DNA of 64,000 bases from Pandoraea oxalativorans (GTDB lineage Bacteria > Pseudomonadota > Gammaproteobacteria > Burkholderiales > Burkholderiaceae), in contig NZ_CP011253.3 of NCBI RefSeq assembly GCF_000972785.3, positions 4,030,001-4,094,000 of the forward strand. Direction: 5' to 3'. Position 1 is the first letter of the stretch, and the number at the start of each line of letters is the position of its first letter. The notes beneath the pieces were generated by a model. It was not told the origin of the DNA. It ran no database searches and worked only from the letters and a program-made list of their open reading frames with translations. The position numbers were made by a program, and so were the translations under genes. Shown piece after piece: positions 44,471-54,236 of this stretch.

Positions 44471-46048
44471 CACCGGTGCCGCTGGCGTTGCCAGCGCAGC
44501 CGCCAGACCGGCCAACGCGAGCGCGTCGGACTGGATCGCCGTCGCCGCCGGCGCGCTCGGCGCACTGCTCGCCACGCTCGACATCTCGATTACCAACTCG
44601 GCACTGCCGCAGATTCAGGGGCAGATCGGCGCATCGGGCACCGAAGGCACGTGGATTTCCACAGGCTATCTGATGTCCGAAATCGTCATGATTCCGCTCG
44701 CCGCGTGGCTGACACGCGTGCTTGGGCTGCGACGCTTTCTGATGCTCAACGCCGTCTTCTTCACGCTGTTCTCGATGATGTGCGGCGCGTCGAGCAGCCT
44801 GACCGAGATGGTGGTCGGCCGAATCGGCCAGGGCTTCGCAGGCGGCGCGATGATTCCGACCGCACAAATGATCATCCGTACGCGTCTGCCCCGGCATCAA
44901 ATGGGTGTCGGCATGGCGATGTTCGGCCTGATCGTGTTGCTCGGCCCGCTACTCGGCCCGGTGGTGGGCGGCTGGCTCACCGAGAATGCGAACTGGCGTT
45001 GGTGCTTCTTCCTGAACCTGCCGCTCTCCGCCGCCATCGTGACGTTGCTGGGCCTCGGCCTCAAGCGCGAACCGACCAACTTGCAGGCGTTCCTCAAAGC
45101 GGACTGGCTGGGCATCGTGGGTCTGACCATCGGACTGAGCACGCTCACCGTCGTGCTCGAAGAGGGACAACGCGAGCGCTGGTTCGATTCGCACATGATC
45201 ATCTGGCTTTCGGTGTTTTCGGTCATCGGCATCGGCATGATGCTCGTGGCGCAGTTCACCGCCGAGAAGCCCATCGTCAAACTCGCGCTGCTGGGCAACA
45301 AGAATTACGCGAGCGTGATCTACATCGTGTTCACCGTCGGCGCGGGGCTTTATGGCGTGTCGTACCTGTTGCCGCAGTTTCTCGCCACGATTGCGGGCTA
45401 CAACGCGCAGCAGTCCGGGAACATCATGCTGCTCTCTGGGCTGCCCGCGTTCCTGATGATGCCGTTCTTGCCGCGCCTGATCAGTCGCGTGGATATCCGT
45501 TTGCTGGTGATTCTCGGGCTGCTCTGCTTCTTCGCGAGCTGCATGCTCGACATCGATCTGACGGCGCAAAGCGTGGGGCACGATTTCACGTTGTCCCAGT
45601 TGCTGCGCGGCGTCGGGCAGATGCTCGCGATGATGCCGCTCAATCAGGCGTCGATGGCCGCCGTGGATGCGCAGGACGCCGGCGACGCCGCGGGGCTCTA
45701 CAACATGGCGCGCAACCTCGGCGGCTCGGTCGGCCTCGCGCTGCTGGGCACCCTGATCGACGTCGCACGGACTATCACGACGCCGTACTACGCGAGTCGC
45801 TCACCGCCAATAATCCGATGGGACAGGAACATCTCGCGGCCAATGCGGCGGGCTTTTTTGCGCAGACGGGCGACATGGTTCACGCGCAATTGCAGGCGAG
45901 CGCGCAACTCGCGGCCGAGATCGCCAGACAGGCCAGCGTCATCACGTTTTCCGAGACTTTTTACGCATTGGGGATTGCGCTGCTGCTCTGCGTGCCGCTC
46001 GCCCTGATGCTCAAGCAACCGGCCGGTTTCAGCGCCGGCGGGCATTGA
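44463..46048 (+). pseudogene. EmrB-type DHA2 MFS drug pump with a one-base frameshift
   Basis: The frame from GTG 44463 encodes a 14-helix DHA2 transporter: LDISITNSALPQIQGQIGAS in helix 1, GRIGQGFAGGAMIPTAQ, and GLYNMARNLGGSVGLALLGTLID. Just after LID (45759-45761) the frame goes wrong (VARTITTPYYASRS), ending at 46007. The expected C-terminus continues in the frame two bases further on, as YHDAVLRESLTANNPMGQEHLA to KQPAGFSAGGH, with the stop at 46048. Restoring one C after 45761 would give DRRTDYHDAV, the normal loop. The last ~95 residues, including the final helix, are therefore lost unless this is a sequencing error. The position between HlyD- and OprM-like genes marks it as the pump of that tripartite system. 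Confidence 0.85.
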
Positions 46049-46054
46049 ACGATC

Positions 46055-47503
46055 ATGACTTTTCATCTCAGAACGCTGGCCGTGGCGGCCACCTTTCTCG
46101 TCGCAGGCTGTACCGTCGGCCCCGACTATCGCGGCGCCCCCGACGTGGCTGGCGACGCGCTGCGCACCGGTGCGACATTCTCTCACGCGGGCGAAGGCGT
46201 CGAAGCGCACGCGCCCGGCGTCGCCCGCTGGTGGACAGCCCTCGACGATCCGCAACTCACCGCACTGATCGACGACGCCATCGCCCATAGCCCCGATATC
46301 CGCGCAGCACAGGCGAAGGTGCGTCAGTCGCGCGCCAGTCTGCGCAGTCATCAGGCAGACTTGCTGCCCAAGGCCACCGTGGATGCCGCCATGCTGCGTA
46401 CACGCTCGCCCGATCTCGGCATGCTGACCGGCAACGGCAGCGGTGGCGGACGAGGACCGCTCGACCTATACGTCGCCGGTTTCGACGCCAGTTGGGAAAT
46501 CGATCTGTTCGGCGGCACGCGTCGCGCGGTGGAAGCCGCAAGCGCCGATGCCGACGCCGCGTCGGAAGACCTCGCCGACGCGCACGTGCAGCTAGCGGCG
46601 GAAGTCGCGCAGAACTACGTCGCGCTACGCGATCAGCAGGCCAGCCTTGCGCTGGTGCGCGACTCGGCCCAACTCGAAGGCGAGATGCTTGAGCTCACGC
46701 GTCAGCGTCGTGCAGGCGGTGTCGCTTCGGAGTTGGACGTCGAACGACTCTTCACACAGGTGGAGCAGACGCAATCGCGCGTGCTGCCGCTGGAAGCCGA
46801 CGTCATCGAATCGCTCGATCAACTCGCACTCCTGACGGGACGCGCACCGGGTTCGTTGGACGACACACTCAAGTCGCCCAAGGCGTTGCCCACCGTTCCC
46901 GCGAAGGTGGCCATCGGCGATCCGTCGGCGTTGTTGCAGGCGCGTCCCGACATTCGTGCGGCCGAGCGGCGTCTGGCCTCACAGAACGCGCAGATCGGCG
47001 TGCAGACCGCCAACTGGTTTCCGAAGCTCTCGATCATGGGCGAACTCGGATATTCCGCGTTCGATCCGGGACATCTCGTGCGCAAGGACAACTTCAGTTG
47101 GATGACACTGCCGCGCCTGCAATGGAACGTGCTCGACTTCGGACGCGTGCAAGCGGGCGTGGACGGTGCAAAGGCGGGGCGCGATCAGGCGCAGGCCAAG
47201 TATGAAAGCGCGGTGCTCACGGCCCTGCGCGACGCAGACGTCGCGCTCGCGCGCTACGGTCATCAGCGGGAGAACGTCTACCGTTTGCGCAGTGTGGAAG
47301 CATCGGCCACGCGTGCGGCAACGCTCACGCGCCGGCGTTACCGCGCGGGTACGGCAAGCACGCTCGACTGGCTCGACGCAGAACGCACGCGTTTTTCTGC
47401 CGAGCAGGACCGGATTGCGGGCGACGCACAACTGCTCAAGTCGTTCGTGACGTTGCACAAGGCGCTGGGACTGGGTTGGCAGGTGGGACAGACGACGAGC
47501 TGA
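46055..47503 (+). CDS. Outer-membrane efflux lipoprotein (NodT/OprM type)
   Basis: The 482-residue protein has a lipoprotein signal with lipobox VAGC (C19) followed by TVGPDYR, typical of NodT-family outer-membrane factors. The two OEP repeats are present ([43 protein letters not shown]). It forms the trimeric channel that completes the EmrAB-type pump. It begins 6 nt after the stop of the frameshifted pump gene. Confidence 0.92.
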   Translation: MTFHLRTLAVAATFLVAGCTVGPDYRGAPDVAGDALRTGATFSHAGEGVEAHAPGVARWWTALDDPQLTALIDDAIAHSPDIRAAQAKVRQSRASLRSHQADLLPKATVDAAMLRTRSPDLGMLTGNGSGGGRGPLDLYVAGFDASWEIDLFGGTRRAVEAASADADAASEDLADAHVQLAAEVAQNYVALRDQQASLALVRDSAQLEGEMLELTRQRRAGGVASELDVERLFTQVEQTQSRVLPLEADVIESLDQLALLTGRAPGSLDDTLKSPKALPTVPAKVAIGDPSALLQARPDIRAAERRLASQNAQIGVQTANWFPKLSIMGELGYSAFDPGHLVRKDNFSWMTLPRLQWNVLDFGRVQAGVDGAKAGRDQAQAKYESAVLTALRDADVALARYGHQRENVYRLRSVEASATRAATLTRRRYRAGTASTLDWLDAERTRFSAEQDRIAGDAQLLKSFVTLHKALGLGWQVGQTTS

Positions 47504-47590
47504 TCGCAGTGGCGGTGACGGCATTCGCGAGCGGGATGCCGTCACGCTCACGCCGATCAATGGATGGCGTCAATGGACTGCGGTAAACGA

Positions 47591-47627
47591 AAAACGCTCC
47601 AGAAGCTTTCGCCTCTGGAGCGTTTTT
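47591..47627. terminator. Bidirectional terminator, OMF gene and tRNA-Arg
   Basis: A 13-bp stem (AAAACGCTCCAGA, 47591-47603, with TCTGGAGCGTTTT, 47614-47626) is flanked by A- and T-runs. It can end both the rightward efflux operon and the leftward tRNA transcript. Confidence 0.9.
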
Positions 47628-47638
47628 GCCAACTGAGT

Positions 47639-47715
47639 TGGCGCGGCTGGCAGGATTCGAACCCACGACCCCTTGGTTCGTAGCCAAGTACTCTATCCAA
47701 CTGAGCTACAGCCGC
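47639..47715 (-). tRNA. tRNA-Arg (ACG)
   Basis: The 77-nt cloverleaf has acceptor stem GCGGCTG/CAGCCGC, discriminator G and encoded CCA, T-loop GTTCGAATC, and an anticodon loop CTACGAA that reads CGU/CGC/CGA codons after A34-to-inosine editing. It is identical to the second copy at 47864-47940. Confidence 0.97.
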
Positions 47716-47822
47716 ACTTACTGCACGAGATACCGATCAGACGATCCTGCTGCTGTCGGCGTGCCTTTCATCGATATTCACCGGTGCATGACACTCGGTG
47801 CATCAACGGAAGGACTCTCCCG

Positions 47823-47853
47823 AAAAACTAAGGGTCTCCCCGTGAGGAGACCC
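47823..47853 (-). terminator. Terminator between the two tRNA-Arg genes
   Basis: On the minus strand a stem AGGGTCTCC/GGAGACCCT is followed by TTAGTTTTT, so the upstream tRNA copy (47864-47940) may be a separate transcript from the downstream one. Confidence 0.7.
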
Positions 47854-47863
47854 TCTAAATAGA

Positions 47864-47940
47864 TGGCGCGGCTGGCAGGATTCGAACCCACGACCCCTTG
47901 GTTCGTAGCCAAGTACTCTATCCAACTGAGCTACAGCCGC
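47864..47940 (-). tRNA. tRNA-Arg (ACG), second identical copy
   Basis: Same 77-nt sequence as 47639-47715, including the encoded CCA and the ACG anticodon. The two genes lie 148 bp apart in tandem, consistent with a recent duplication. Confidence 0.97.
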
Positions 47941-48349
47941 GCTGTGAGAACAGAATTATGTAAGAAACCAATCTGCCACGCAAGTGTTTTTTGCAATTCT
48001 TTTGTCATATCCCCGGTTTTCTCGCCGCATCGGGCAATTCATGCGGGATTAGCGCGGAATCCCCCTCACTGGCAAGCCTTTGCCGCTAGAACAATTACTC
48101 CACGCAAACCCGCATCAAATCAGGGCTTTCCATGTGCTCGCCCCGGAGACGGCACGGTATGCTACGGCTTTTTGCAACGCATCGAATGGCGCACCTGCTG
48201 CGCACGCGAGGCAGAATCGGGCAAGGAGACGCCCCGCTCGCACCCCCACACGACATGCGATGAAACGATGCATCGGTCGCCCTGTACTTTTTCACTGGTA
48301 CTTCCCCCGGCGCACCGGATGCGATAAAAACCAGTCCAAGGAGGCGCTC
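47941..48349. other. Intergenic region upstream of the acyl-CoA synthetase gene
   Basis: In these 409 bp I see no gene. The left 60 bp are A+T-rich and would hold the promoter of the leftward tRNA genes. The right part leads into the AAGGAGG ribosome site of the ligase gene. The reading frame open across it is an extension of the ligase frame without family sequence. Confidence 0.5.
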
Positions 48350-50002
48350 ATGGATAAAGTCTGGCTCAAAAGCTATCCGCCCGGCGTGCCGGCCGAGATC
48401 GACGTCAACACGTATCGTTCGCTCAACGATGTGTTCCTGCAAAGCTGCCAGAAGTTCGCGAATCGTCCGTCGTTCACCAATCTCGGTGTCACGCTGACGT
48501 TTGCCGACCTCGAGCGCAAGTCGCGCGACTTCGCCGCATATCTGCAAAGCCTGCCGGGATTGCAACGCGGTTCGCGCGTGGCCATCATGTCGCCGAACCT
48601 GCTCCAGTATCCGGTGGCCGTGTTCGGCATCCTGCGCGCGGGCATGGTCGTCGTGAACGTCAACCCGCTCTATACGGCGGGTGAACTGGAACATCAATTA
48701 AAGGACGCGGATTGCGGCGCGATCCTCGTCATCGAGAACTTCGCCGCCACGCTGCAAAAGGCGTTGCCGAATACGCCGGTCAAGCACGTCATTACCACCG
48801 CCATCGGCGATATGGTGCCCGCGCCGAAGCGCTGGATCGTGAACTACGTCGTGCGTCACGTGAAGAAGATGGTGCCCGAGTGGAACATTCCTCACGCAGT
48901 GCCCTTTCGCACCGCCATGGCACAAGGCGCACGCGCCAAGTTGGAGGAAGCGCAGCTCGGTCACGACGACATCGCCTTCCTTCAGTACACCGGCGGCACG
49001 ACCGGCGTGGCCAAGGGCGCGATGCTCACGCACTACAACATGATCGCCAACATGTTGCAGGCGCGCGCGTGGATCGGCTCCGGTCTCGAAGAAGGCAAGG
49101 AGATCATCGTCACGGCGCTGCCGCTTTATCACATCTTCTGTCTGACGGCGAACTGTCTGGTGTTCCTCCAGCTCGGCGCACTCAACCTGCTCATCACCAA
49201 CCCGCGCGACATGCCCGGCTTCGTGAAGGAATTGGGCAAGTGGAAGTTCACGTTCATGACGGGCGTGAATACGCTGTTCAACGGTTTGCTCAACACGCCG
49301 GGCTTCGATCAGCTCGACTTCACCGCGCTCAAGTGTGCATTGGGCGGCGGCGCGGCCGTGCAGCGCGCGGTGGCCGAGCGCTGGCAGAAGGTCACGGGGC
49401 ACCCGCTGATCGAGGCGTATGGGCTAACGGAGACGTCGCCTGCGGTGTGTATCAACCCGCTCGGCAGCGAGTTCAACGGCTCCATCGGTCTGCCGATTTC
49501 GTCGACCGAAGTCAGCATTCGCAACGACGCCAACGAAGCACTGGGCTTCGGCCAGGAAGGCGAGATCTGTGTGCGTGGCCCGCAAGTCATGAAGGGCTAC
49601 TGGCATCGCCCCGACGAGACGACCAAGACCATTACGCCGGACGGCTGGCTGCGCACCGGCGACATCGGCACGATCGACGAACAAGGCTTCGTGCGCATTA
49701 CCGATCGCAAGAAGGACATGATCATCGTGTCGGGCTTCAACGTCTATCCGAACGAAGTGGAGAGCGTGCTCGCAATGTGCCCGGGCGTGCTGGAATCGGC
49801 AGTCGTAGGCGTGCCGAGCCAGCGGACCGGTGAGGCGGTCAAGGCGGTGATCGTCAAGAAGTCGCAGGATCTGTCGGAAAAGGCCATCATCGACTTCTGC
49901 CGTCAGCATCTGACGAACTACAAGGTGCCGCACGTCATCGAGTTCCGCACCGAGTTGCCGAAGACGCCCGTCGGCAAGGTGCTGCGTCGCGAGTTGCGTT
50001 GA
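48350..50002 (+). CDS. fadD: Long-chain fatty acid-CoA ligase (FadD-like)
   Basis: The 550-residue protein has the AMP-binding motif YTGGTTGVAKGAML (~212-225), the A5-type GLTETSP, the GWLRTGDIG and DRKKDMIIVSGFNVYPNEVE hinge block, and the C-terminal catalytic lysine in PKTPVGKVLRREL. It activates fatty acids to acyl-CoA through an acyl-adenylate. AAGGAGG 8 nt before the ATG at 48350 fixes the start; ~90 upstream open codons are not coding. A strong terminator follows at 50077. Confidence 0.88.
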   Translation: MDKVWLKSYPPGVPAEIDVNTYRSLNDVFLQSCQKFANRPSFTNLGVTLTFADLERKSRDFAAYLQSLPGLQRGSRVAIMSPNLLQYPVAVFGILRAGMVVVNVNPLYTAGELEHQLKDADCGAILVIENFAATLQKALPNTPVKHVITTAIGDMVPAPKRWIVNYVVRHVKKMVPEWNIPHAVPFRTAMAQGARAKLEEAQLGHDDIAFLQYTGGTTGVAKGAMLTHYNMIANMLQARAWIGSGLEEGKEIIVTALPLYHIFCLTANCLVFLQLGALNLLITNPRDMPGFVKELGKWKFTFMTGVNTLFNGLLNTPGFDQLDFTALKCALGGGAAVQRAVAERWQKVTGHPLIEAYGLTETSPAVCINPLGSEFNGSIGLPISSTEVSIRNDANEALGFGQEGEICVRGPQVMKGYWHRPDETTKTITPDGWLRTGDIGTIDEQGFVRITDRKKDMIIVSGFNVYPNEVESVLAMCPGVLESAVVGVPSQRTGEAVKAVIVKKSQDLSEKAIIDFCRQHLTNYKVPHVIEFRTELPKTPVGKVLRRELR

Positions 50003-50076
50003 GACGGTTTCATTGCGGCACTGCCGCATTGAGGCATTTACGCTGTGACGTTATGCACGACGAAACAACGCAGCGT

Positions 50077-50115
50077 AAACAAGAACGGCCGGAGATTCTC
50101 CGGCCGTTCTTGTTT
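50077..50115. terminator. Long perfect hairpin terminator
   Basis: A 19-bp perfect stem (50077-50095 with 50097-50115) around AACGGCCGGAGA, with A- and T-rich ends, lies 75 bp after the ligase stop and can serve the convergent tcdA gene too. Confidence 0.85.
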
Positions 50116-50217
50116 GAACATCGAGAGACAGGTCGCCGTTTCGTAACTTTTGGTTACAGACGCCACGCGCGAGGCTTGGGAAAATCTCGGGCACGTCAGT
50201 GCCGCACCTTGCCTATT

Positions 50218-51063
50218 TCAACGTCCGACCTTCGTCACCTGCTTTAAAACGTGAGCTGCGGCTGCCATGCCGAACGTCGCTGTGACACACATGCTCGAAC
50301 CGAAACCGGCGCAATTCAGGCCCTGCGGCCCCGCAGCCGTATCGGACGTTTCGGGCGTTTCGCCCGGCGCGCACACCGCTTCGGGATATTGCAACGGCTC
50401 GTCCGAGTACACGGCCGGCACGTTGAACTTGGCCTTCGGACCACGGACAAATCCATGTTGCTTGCGTAATTGCGCACGCACTTTCGCAAGCAGCGGATCC
50501 TGGATCGTGCGGGCCAGATCGTCGATACGAATCCGTGTCGGATCGATCTGACCGCCAGCACCACCCACGGTGATCAGACGCTGCTTATGCGCCACGCACC
50601 ATGCGATGAGCGCCGTCTTCACCCGAACGCTGTCGATGGCATCGACCACCCAGTCGAAGCCGCCGCCCAACATGGCGTCGAGATTTTCCAGTTCGACGAA
50701 GTCCTCGATGAGCGTAAGCTGGCAACCGGGATTGATGGCCATGATCCGTTCGGCCATCGCGGCAACTTTGGGTTTGCCGTAGTTGCCATCGAGTGCATGC
50801 ACCTGACGATTGGTATTGCTTTCGGCGACGTTATCGAGATCGATAAGGGTGAGTCGGCCCACGGCGCTGCGCGCCAGCGCTTCGGCCACCCACGAACCGA
50901 CGCCGCCGATACCGATGACGGCCACGTGGGCTTCACGCAGACGCGCGAGACCGTCGTCACCGTACAAGCGCGCGAGACCGCCGAAGCGGCGGTTCGCATC
51001 ATAATCCTTCTCCGATGGCGTGGCCGGCACCGGAGCTACAACGATCGACGGGGTACTGTTCAT
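50218..51063 (-). CDS. tcdA: tRNA cyclic t6A37 synthase/dehydratase TcdA
   Basis: The 281-residue E1/ThiF-fold enzyme has an ATP-binding GIGGVGSWVAEALARSAVG, the LIDLDNVAESNTNRQ loop and the DAIDSVRVK segment. TcdA (CsdL/YgdL) dehydrates t6A to cyclic t6A at tRNA position 37 using ATP. Start: ATG 51063 gives the usual length and N-terminus. Its start codon overlaps that of the divergent AsmA gene (CATG), so each promoter must lie inside the other gene. The 26 further upstream codons would be wholly within asmA. Confidence 0.9.
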   Translation of the reverse strand: MNSTPSIVVAPVPATPSEKDYDANRRFGGLARLYGDDGLARLREAHVAVIGIGGVGSWVAEALARSAVGRLTLIDLDNVAESNTNRQVHALDGNYGKPKVAAMAERIMAINPGCQLTLIEDFVELENLDAMLGGGFDWVVDAIDSVRVKTALIAWCVAHKQRLITVGGAGGQIDPTRIRIDDLARTIQDPLLAKVRAQLRKQHGFVRGPKAKFNVPAVYSDEPLQYPEAVCAPGETPETSDTAAGPQGLNCAGFGSSMCVTATFGMAAAAHVLKQVTKVGR

Positions 51064-53176
51064 GATGCGATGGGTAACGTCCTTGAAATGGCTGGCGATC
51101 ACGATAGTCGCCATCGTCCTGGCATTCGCGGCGTTCATCACGTGGTTTGACTGGAACTACGCCCGGCCCTTCATCAACCGGGAGGTGAGCACCGCGACGG
51201 GTCGCCCGTTTGCTATCCGGGGCGACCTCTCGCTGCACTGGCTGGCCCCGAATGCGCAGGCCCCGGGTCTGGGGCGCTGGCTACCGCGGCCTCGCCTGAT
51301 CGCGAATGATATCGTGTTAGGCAACGTTGCGTGGAGTCAGGAGCCGAACATGGTTTCCGTCGGACGACTCACGTTCTCGCTCGAATGGCTGCCGCTGCTC
51401 GACAAGCGCGTCGTCCTGCCCGAAGTCGCGCTGTCCGCACCGAAGGTCATCGTCGAGCAACAGGCAGACGGGCGCAACAACTGGACCTTCACAAAGGGTG
51501 ACGGTCAACCGTCGCCGTGGAAATTCCGCATCGGACGTCTGATTCTCGAAGACGGCGTAGTACGCGCCAATCTCGTGCCGCAGCAACTCGATCTGACGGC
51601 CAATATCGCCACCATCGACGGCCAGGCGCCGTACGGCATCGGCGTCGCCGTGAAAGGCACGTTCCGCAAGGTCGCCATCACCGGTAAGGGCCGAGGCGGC
51701 GACGTCCTCTCGCTCGAAGACTATGGCGAGCCCTATCCGCTCGACGCGAGCGTGCGCATCGGCCGCACGCAGATCGCTGCCAAGGGCACGTTCACGAACC
51801 CGGCCACCCTGTCGGCACTCGACATGCACCTGCGCCTGGCCGGGCCGACCATGGCCGACCTTTATCCGATTACCGGCGTGCTGCCGCCGGAGACGCCGTC
51901 TTACGAGACCAACGGGCACCTATTGCATACCGCCGGTGTCTGGCGATACGAGCGCTTCCAGGGCAAGGTCGGCCAGAGCGATCTCTCGGGCACGCTCCTG
52001 TTCCGTCAACGCCAGCCGCGCAACATTCTGCAAGGCGCAGTCGTCTCGAATCAACTGCGTCTGATCGATCTGGGACCGGCCATCGGCGGACAGAATCCGT
52101 CGGGCGGCAGCGACCTGTCGGGCAAGCCGAAAGCGCCGCCGTCCGACAAGGTGCTGCCGGTCGATCCGTTCAAGACGGACCGCTGGCGCGCCATCGACGC
52201 GGACGTGCAATTCACCGGCCGCAAGATCGTCAAGGACAAGAGCCTGCCAATCGACAACCTCGTCACGCATCTCGTGCTGGACGACGGCGTGCTCTCGCTG
52301 CGACCGCTGGAATTCGGCGTGGCCGGTGGGCGCATTACGTCGACGCTCGTCCTCAACGGACAGACCGAACCGATGAAGGTGGATTCGCAAGTCTCGCTGC
52401 GCCATCTGAAGATGAAGCAGTTGCTGCCCGATGTCGATCTGATGAAGACGAGTGTCGGCGAAGTGAATGGCGACGCGGCCCTGACCGCCACCGGCAACTC
52501 GATTGCGGCGCTGGCCGGCTCATCGAACGGCGAGATCAAGACGCTCATCGACCGTGGCTCGGTCAGCAAGCTGCTGCTGCAATACATGGGCCTGAACGTG
52601 GGCAACATCGTGCTGACGAAGCTCTTCGGCGACAAGCAGATCGAAATGCGCTGCGCCGCCGCCGACTTTGCCGTGCGCGACGGCCTGATGGACACTCGCA
52701 CCTTCGTGATCGACACCGACGATACAAGCATTGGGGTGACGGGTCAGGTCGACCTCAAGCGCGAACACTTCAACCTGACCATCCGGCCCGAGCCGAAGCA
52801 TTTCGGCCTGCTGTCGTTACGCTCGCCGCTGTATGTGCGCGGTACCTTCAAGCATCCGGATGTGGGGGTCAGCGTGCCGACGCTGGTGGCCCGCGCGGGC
52901 GGCGCGATTGCACTGGGCGTGCTCGCCCCGTACACCGCACTCGTACCGTTGCTCGAACTCGGTCCCGGCAAGGACAGCCCCTGCGGCGAACTGCTCGCCA
53001 AGCTGCAGCACCCGCCGAGCCGCAACCCCGCCAGCGTCAAACCCGTGCCCGACGCGAACGGTAGCGGCACTGGCACCGGAACGGGCGACGCCTCCGGTGG
53101 CAAGTCCAGCGGCCAGGGGCGTGCCGCGCAGTCGTCACCGTCCGCCGCCGCTGGCGCGGGAAGCGAGAAACCCTGA
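51062..53176 (+). CDS. AsmA family envelope protein
   Basis: The 704-residue protein has an N-terminal membrane anchor (~9-30) followed by the AsmA N-terminal domain (NREVSTATGRPFAIRGDLSL, EVALSAPKVIVEQQADGRNNW) and the C-terminal AsmA domain (GTFKHPDVGV). AsmA-like proteins span the periplasm and help lipid transfer or outer-membrane assembly. The Gly/Ser/Ala-rich C-terminal 40 residues are low complexity. ATG at 51062 or 51065. A stem-loop with T-run (53260-53279) probably ends it. Confidence 0.88.
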   Translation: MMRWVTSLKWLAITIVAIVLAFAAFITWFDWNYARPFINREVSTATGRPFAIRGDLSLHWLAPNAQAPGLGRWLPRPRLIANDIVLGNVAWSQEPNMVSVGRLTFSLEWLPLLDKRVVLPEVALSAPKVIVEQQADGRNNWTFTKGDGQPSPWKFRIGRLILEDGVVRANLVPQQLDLTANIATIDGQAPYGIGVAVKGTFRKVAITGKGRGGDVLSLEDYGEPYPLDASVRIGRTQIAAKGTFTNPATLSALDMHLRLAGPTMADLYPITGVLPPETPSYETNGHLLHTAGVWRYERFQGKVGQSDLSGTLLFRQRQPRNILQGAVVSNQLRLIDLGPAIGGQNPSGGSDLSGKPKAPPSDKVLPVDPFKTDRWRAIDADVQFTGRKIVKDKSLPIDNLVTHLVLDDGVLSLRPLEFGVAGGRITSTLVLNGQTEPMKVDSQVSLRHLKMKQLLPDVDLMKTSVGEVNGDAALTATGNSIAALAGSSNGEIKTLIDRGSVSKLLLQYMGLNVGNIVLTKLFGDKQIEMRCAAADFAVRDGLMDTRTFVIDTDDTSIGVTGQVDLKREHFNLTIRPEPKHFGLLSLRSPLYVRGTFKHPDVGVSVPTLVARAGGAIALGVLAPYTALVPLLELGPGKDSPCGELLAKLQHPPSRNPASVKPVPDANGSGTGTGTGDASGGKSSGQGRAAQSSPSAAAGAGSEKP

Positions 53177-53259
53177 CCGATTCGCGTTACATGGGCATGG
53201 CACGGCTAACGCCACACGACATGCGAAGCAATGCCCATGCCAACGTGATGGATTTGACG

Positions 53260-53279
53260 TCGCCTTTCGGGGCGATTTT
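53260..53279 (+). terminator. Probable terminator of the AsmA gene
   Basis: A short stem TCGCC/GGCGA is followed by TTTT about 85 bp after the stop; weaker than others in the window. Confidence 0.45.
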
Positions 53280-53473
53280 CGGGACAGGGAACGGCCCCGG
53301 ACGGAAATACTTCATTCATTAAATATCAAACACATAGCGTGAGATGCCCATTCCACGGGGCGTTCGACGGATCGTTGCGCGTACGACGCGACAAATCGCC
53401 ACGTGCGCAATTTCCCTGACTCTTCGCTATACTGTGTCGCAACCCCCAACGCACCAGACCGATTACGATCGTC

Positions 53474-54121
53474 GTGACCCAGACGCTTTCTCTCGCGGAC
53501 CTGCGCAAAAACTACGCCCTCGGCTCACTTTCGGAGACCGATGTCGCGTCTAGCCCGTTCGACCAATTCCGACTCTGGTTTGAGCAAGCGCTTGCCGCCC
53601 AACTGGCCGAGCCGAACGCCATGACGCTCGCCACCGTCACGCCGGACGGCCGCCCCGATGCGCGGATCGTGCTGATCAAGGGTGCCGACGAACGCGGGTT
53701 CACGTTCTTCACGAATTACGATTCGCGCAAGGGTCAGGAGCTGGCGGCCACGCCGTACGGTTGTCTGCTGTTTCACTGGATCGAACTCGAGCGTCAGGTG
53801 CGCATCGAGGGACGTGTCGAGAAAGTGAGCGCAGAAGAAAGCGACGCTTATTTCCACTCGCGTCCGGTGGGTTCCCGCCTTGGCGCGTGGGCCTCGGTGC
53901 AAAGCGCCGAAGTGGCCGATCGCACGATCATCGAGCAACGCGAAGCGGAGTTCCGGCGCCAGTTCGGCGACGCCCCGCCGCGTCCGCCGCACTGGGGTGG
54001 ATACCGGCTCGTGCCGGACACCATCGAGTTCTGGCAGGGCCGCGAATCGCGCCTGCACGACCGCATCAAATTTTTCCGGCTTGCCGATGGAGCGTGGCGC
54101 ATCGCGCGCCTGTCCCCCTGA
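53474..54121 (+). CDS. pdxH: Pyridoxamine 5'-phosphate oxidase
   Basis: The 215-residue FMN enzyme matches PdxH throughout: [27 protein letters not shown] for FMN and substrate binding, [32 protein letters not shown] and the C-terminal [12 protein letters not shown]. It makes pyridoxal phosphate from pyridoxamine or pyridoxine phosphate with oxygen. Start is GTG at 53474; the length agrees with the family. Confidence 0.95.
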   Translation: MTQTLSLADLRKNYALGSLSETDVASSPFDQFRLWFEQALAAQLAEPNAMTLATVTPDGRPDARIVLIKGADERGFTFFTNYDSRKGQELAATPYGCLLFHWIELERQVRIEGRVEKVSAEESDAYFHSRPVGSRLGAWASVQSAEVADRTIIEQREAEFRRQFGDAPPRPPHWGGYRLVPDTIEFWQGRESRLHDRIKFFRLADGAWRIARLSP

Positions 54122-54236
54122 ACGTTGTTGTGTCGGCTACGCCGACGCGGTACGCCTGCCCGCCCGTTTGACGAGGAGACGTCACCGTGCCGACGGTACG
54201 GATGAAAGTTTTTTTGGTGACACTTGGAGCACATCC

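Noticed and set aside
47639..47940. Integrative element at tRNA-Arg
   Set aside because: No integrase gene or partial tRNA repeat is visible on either side.
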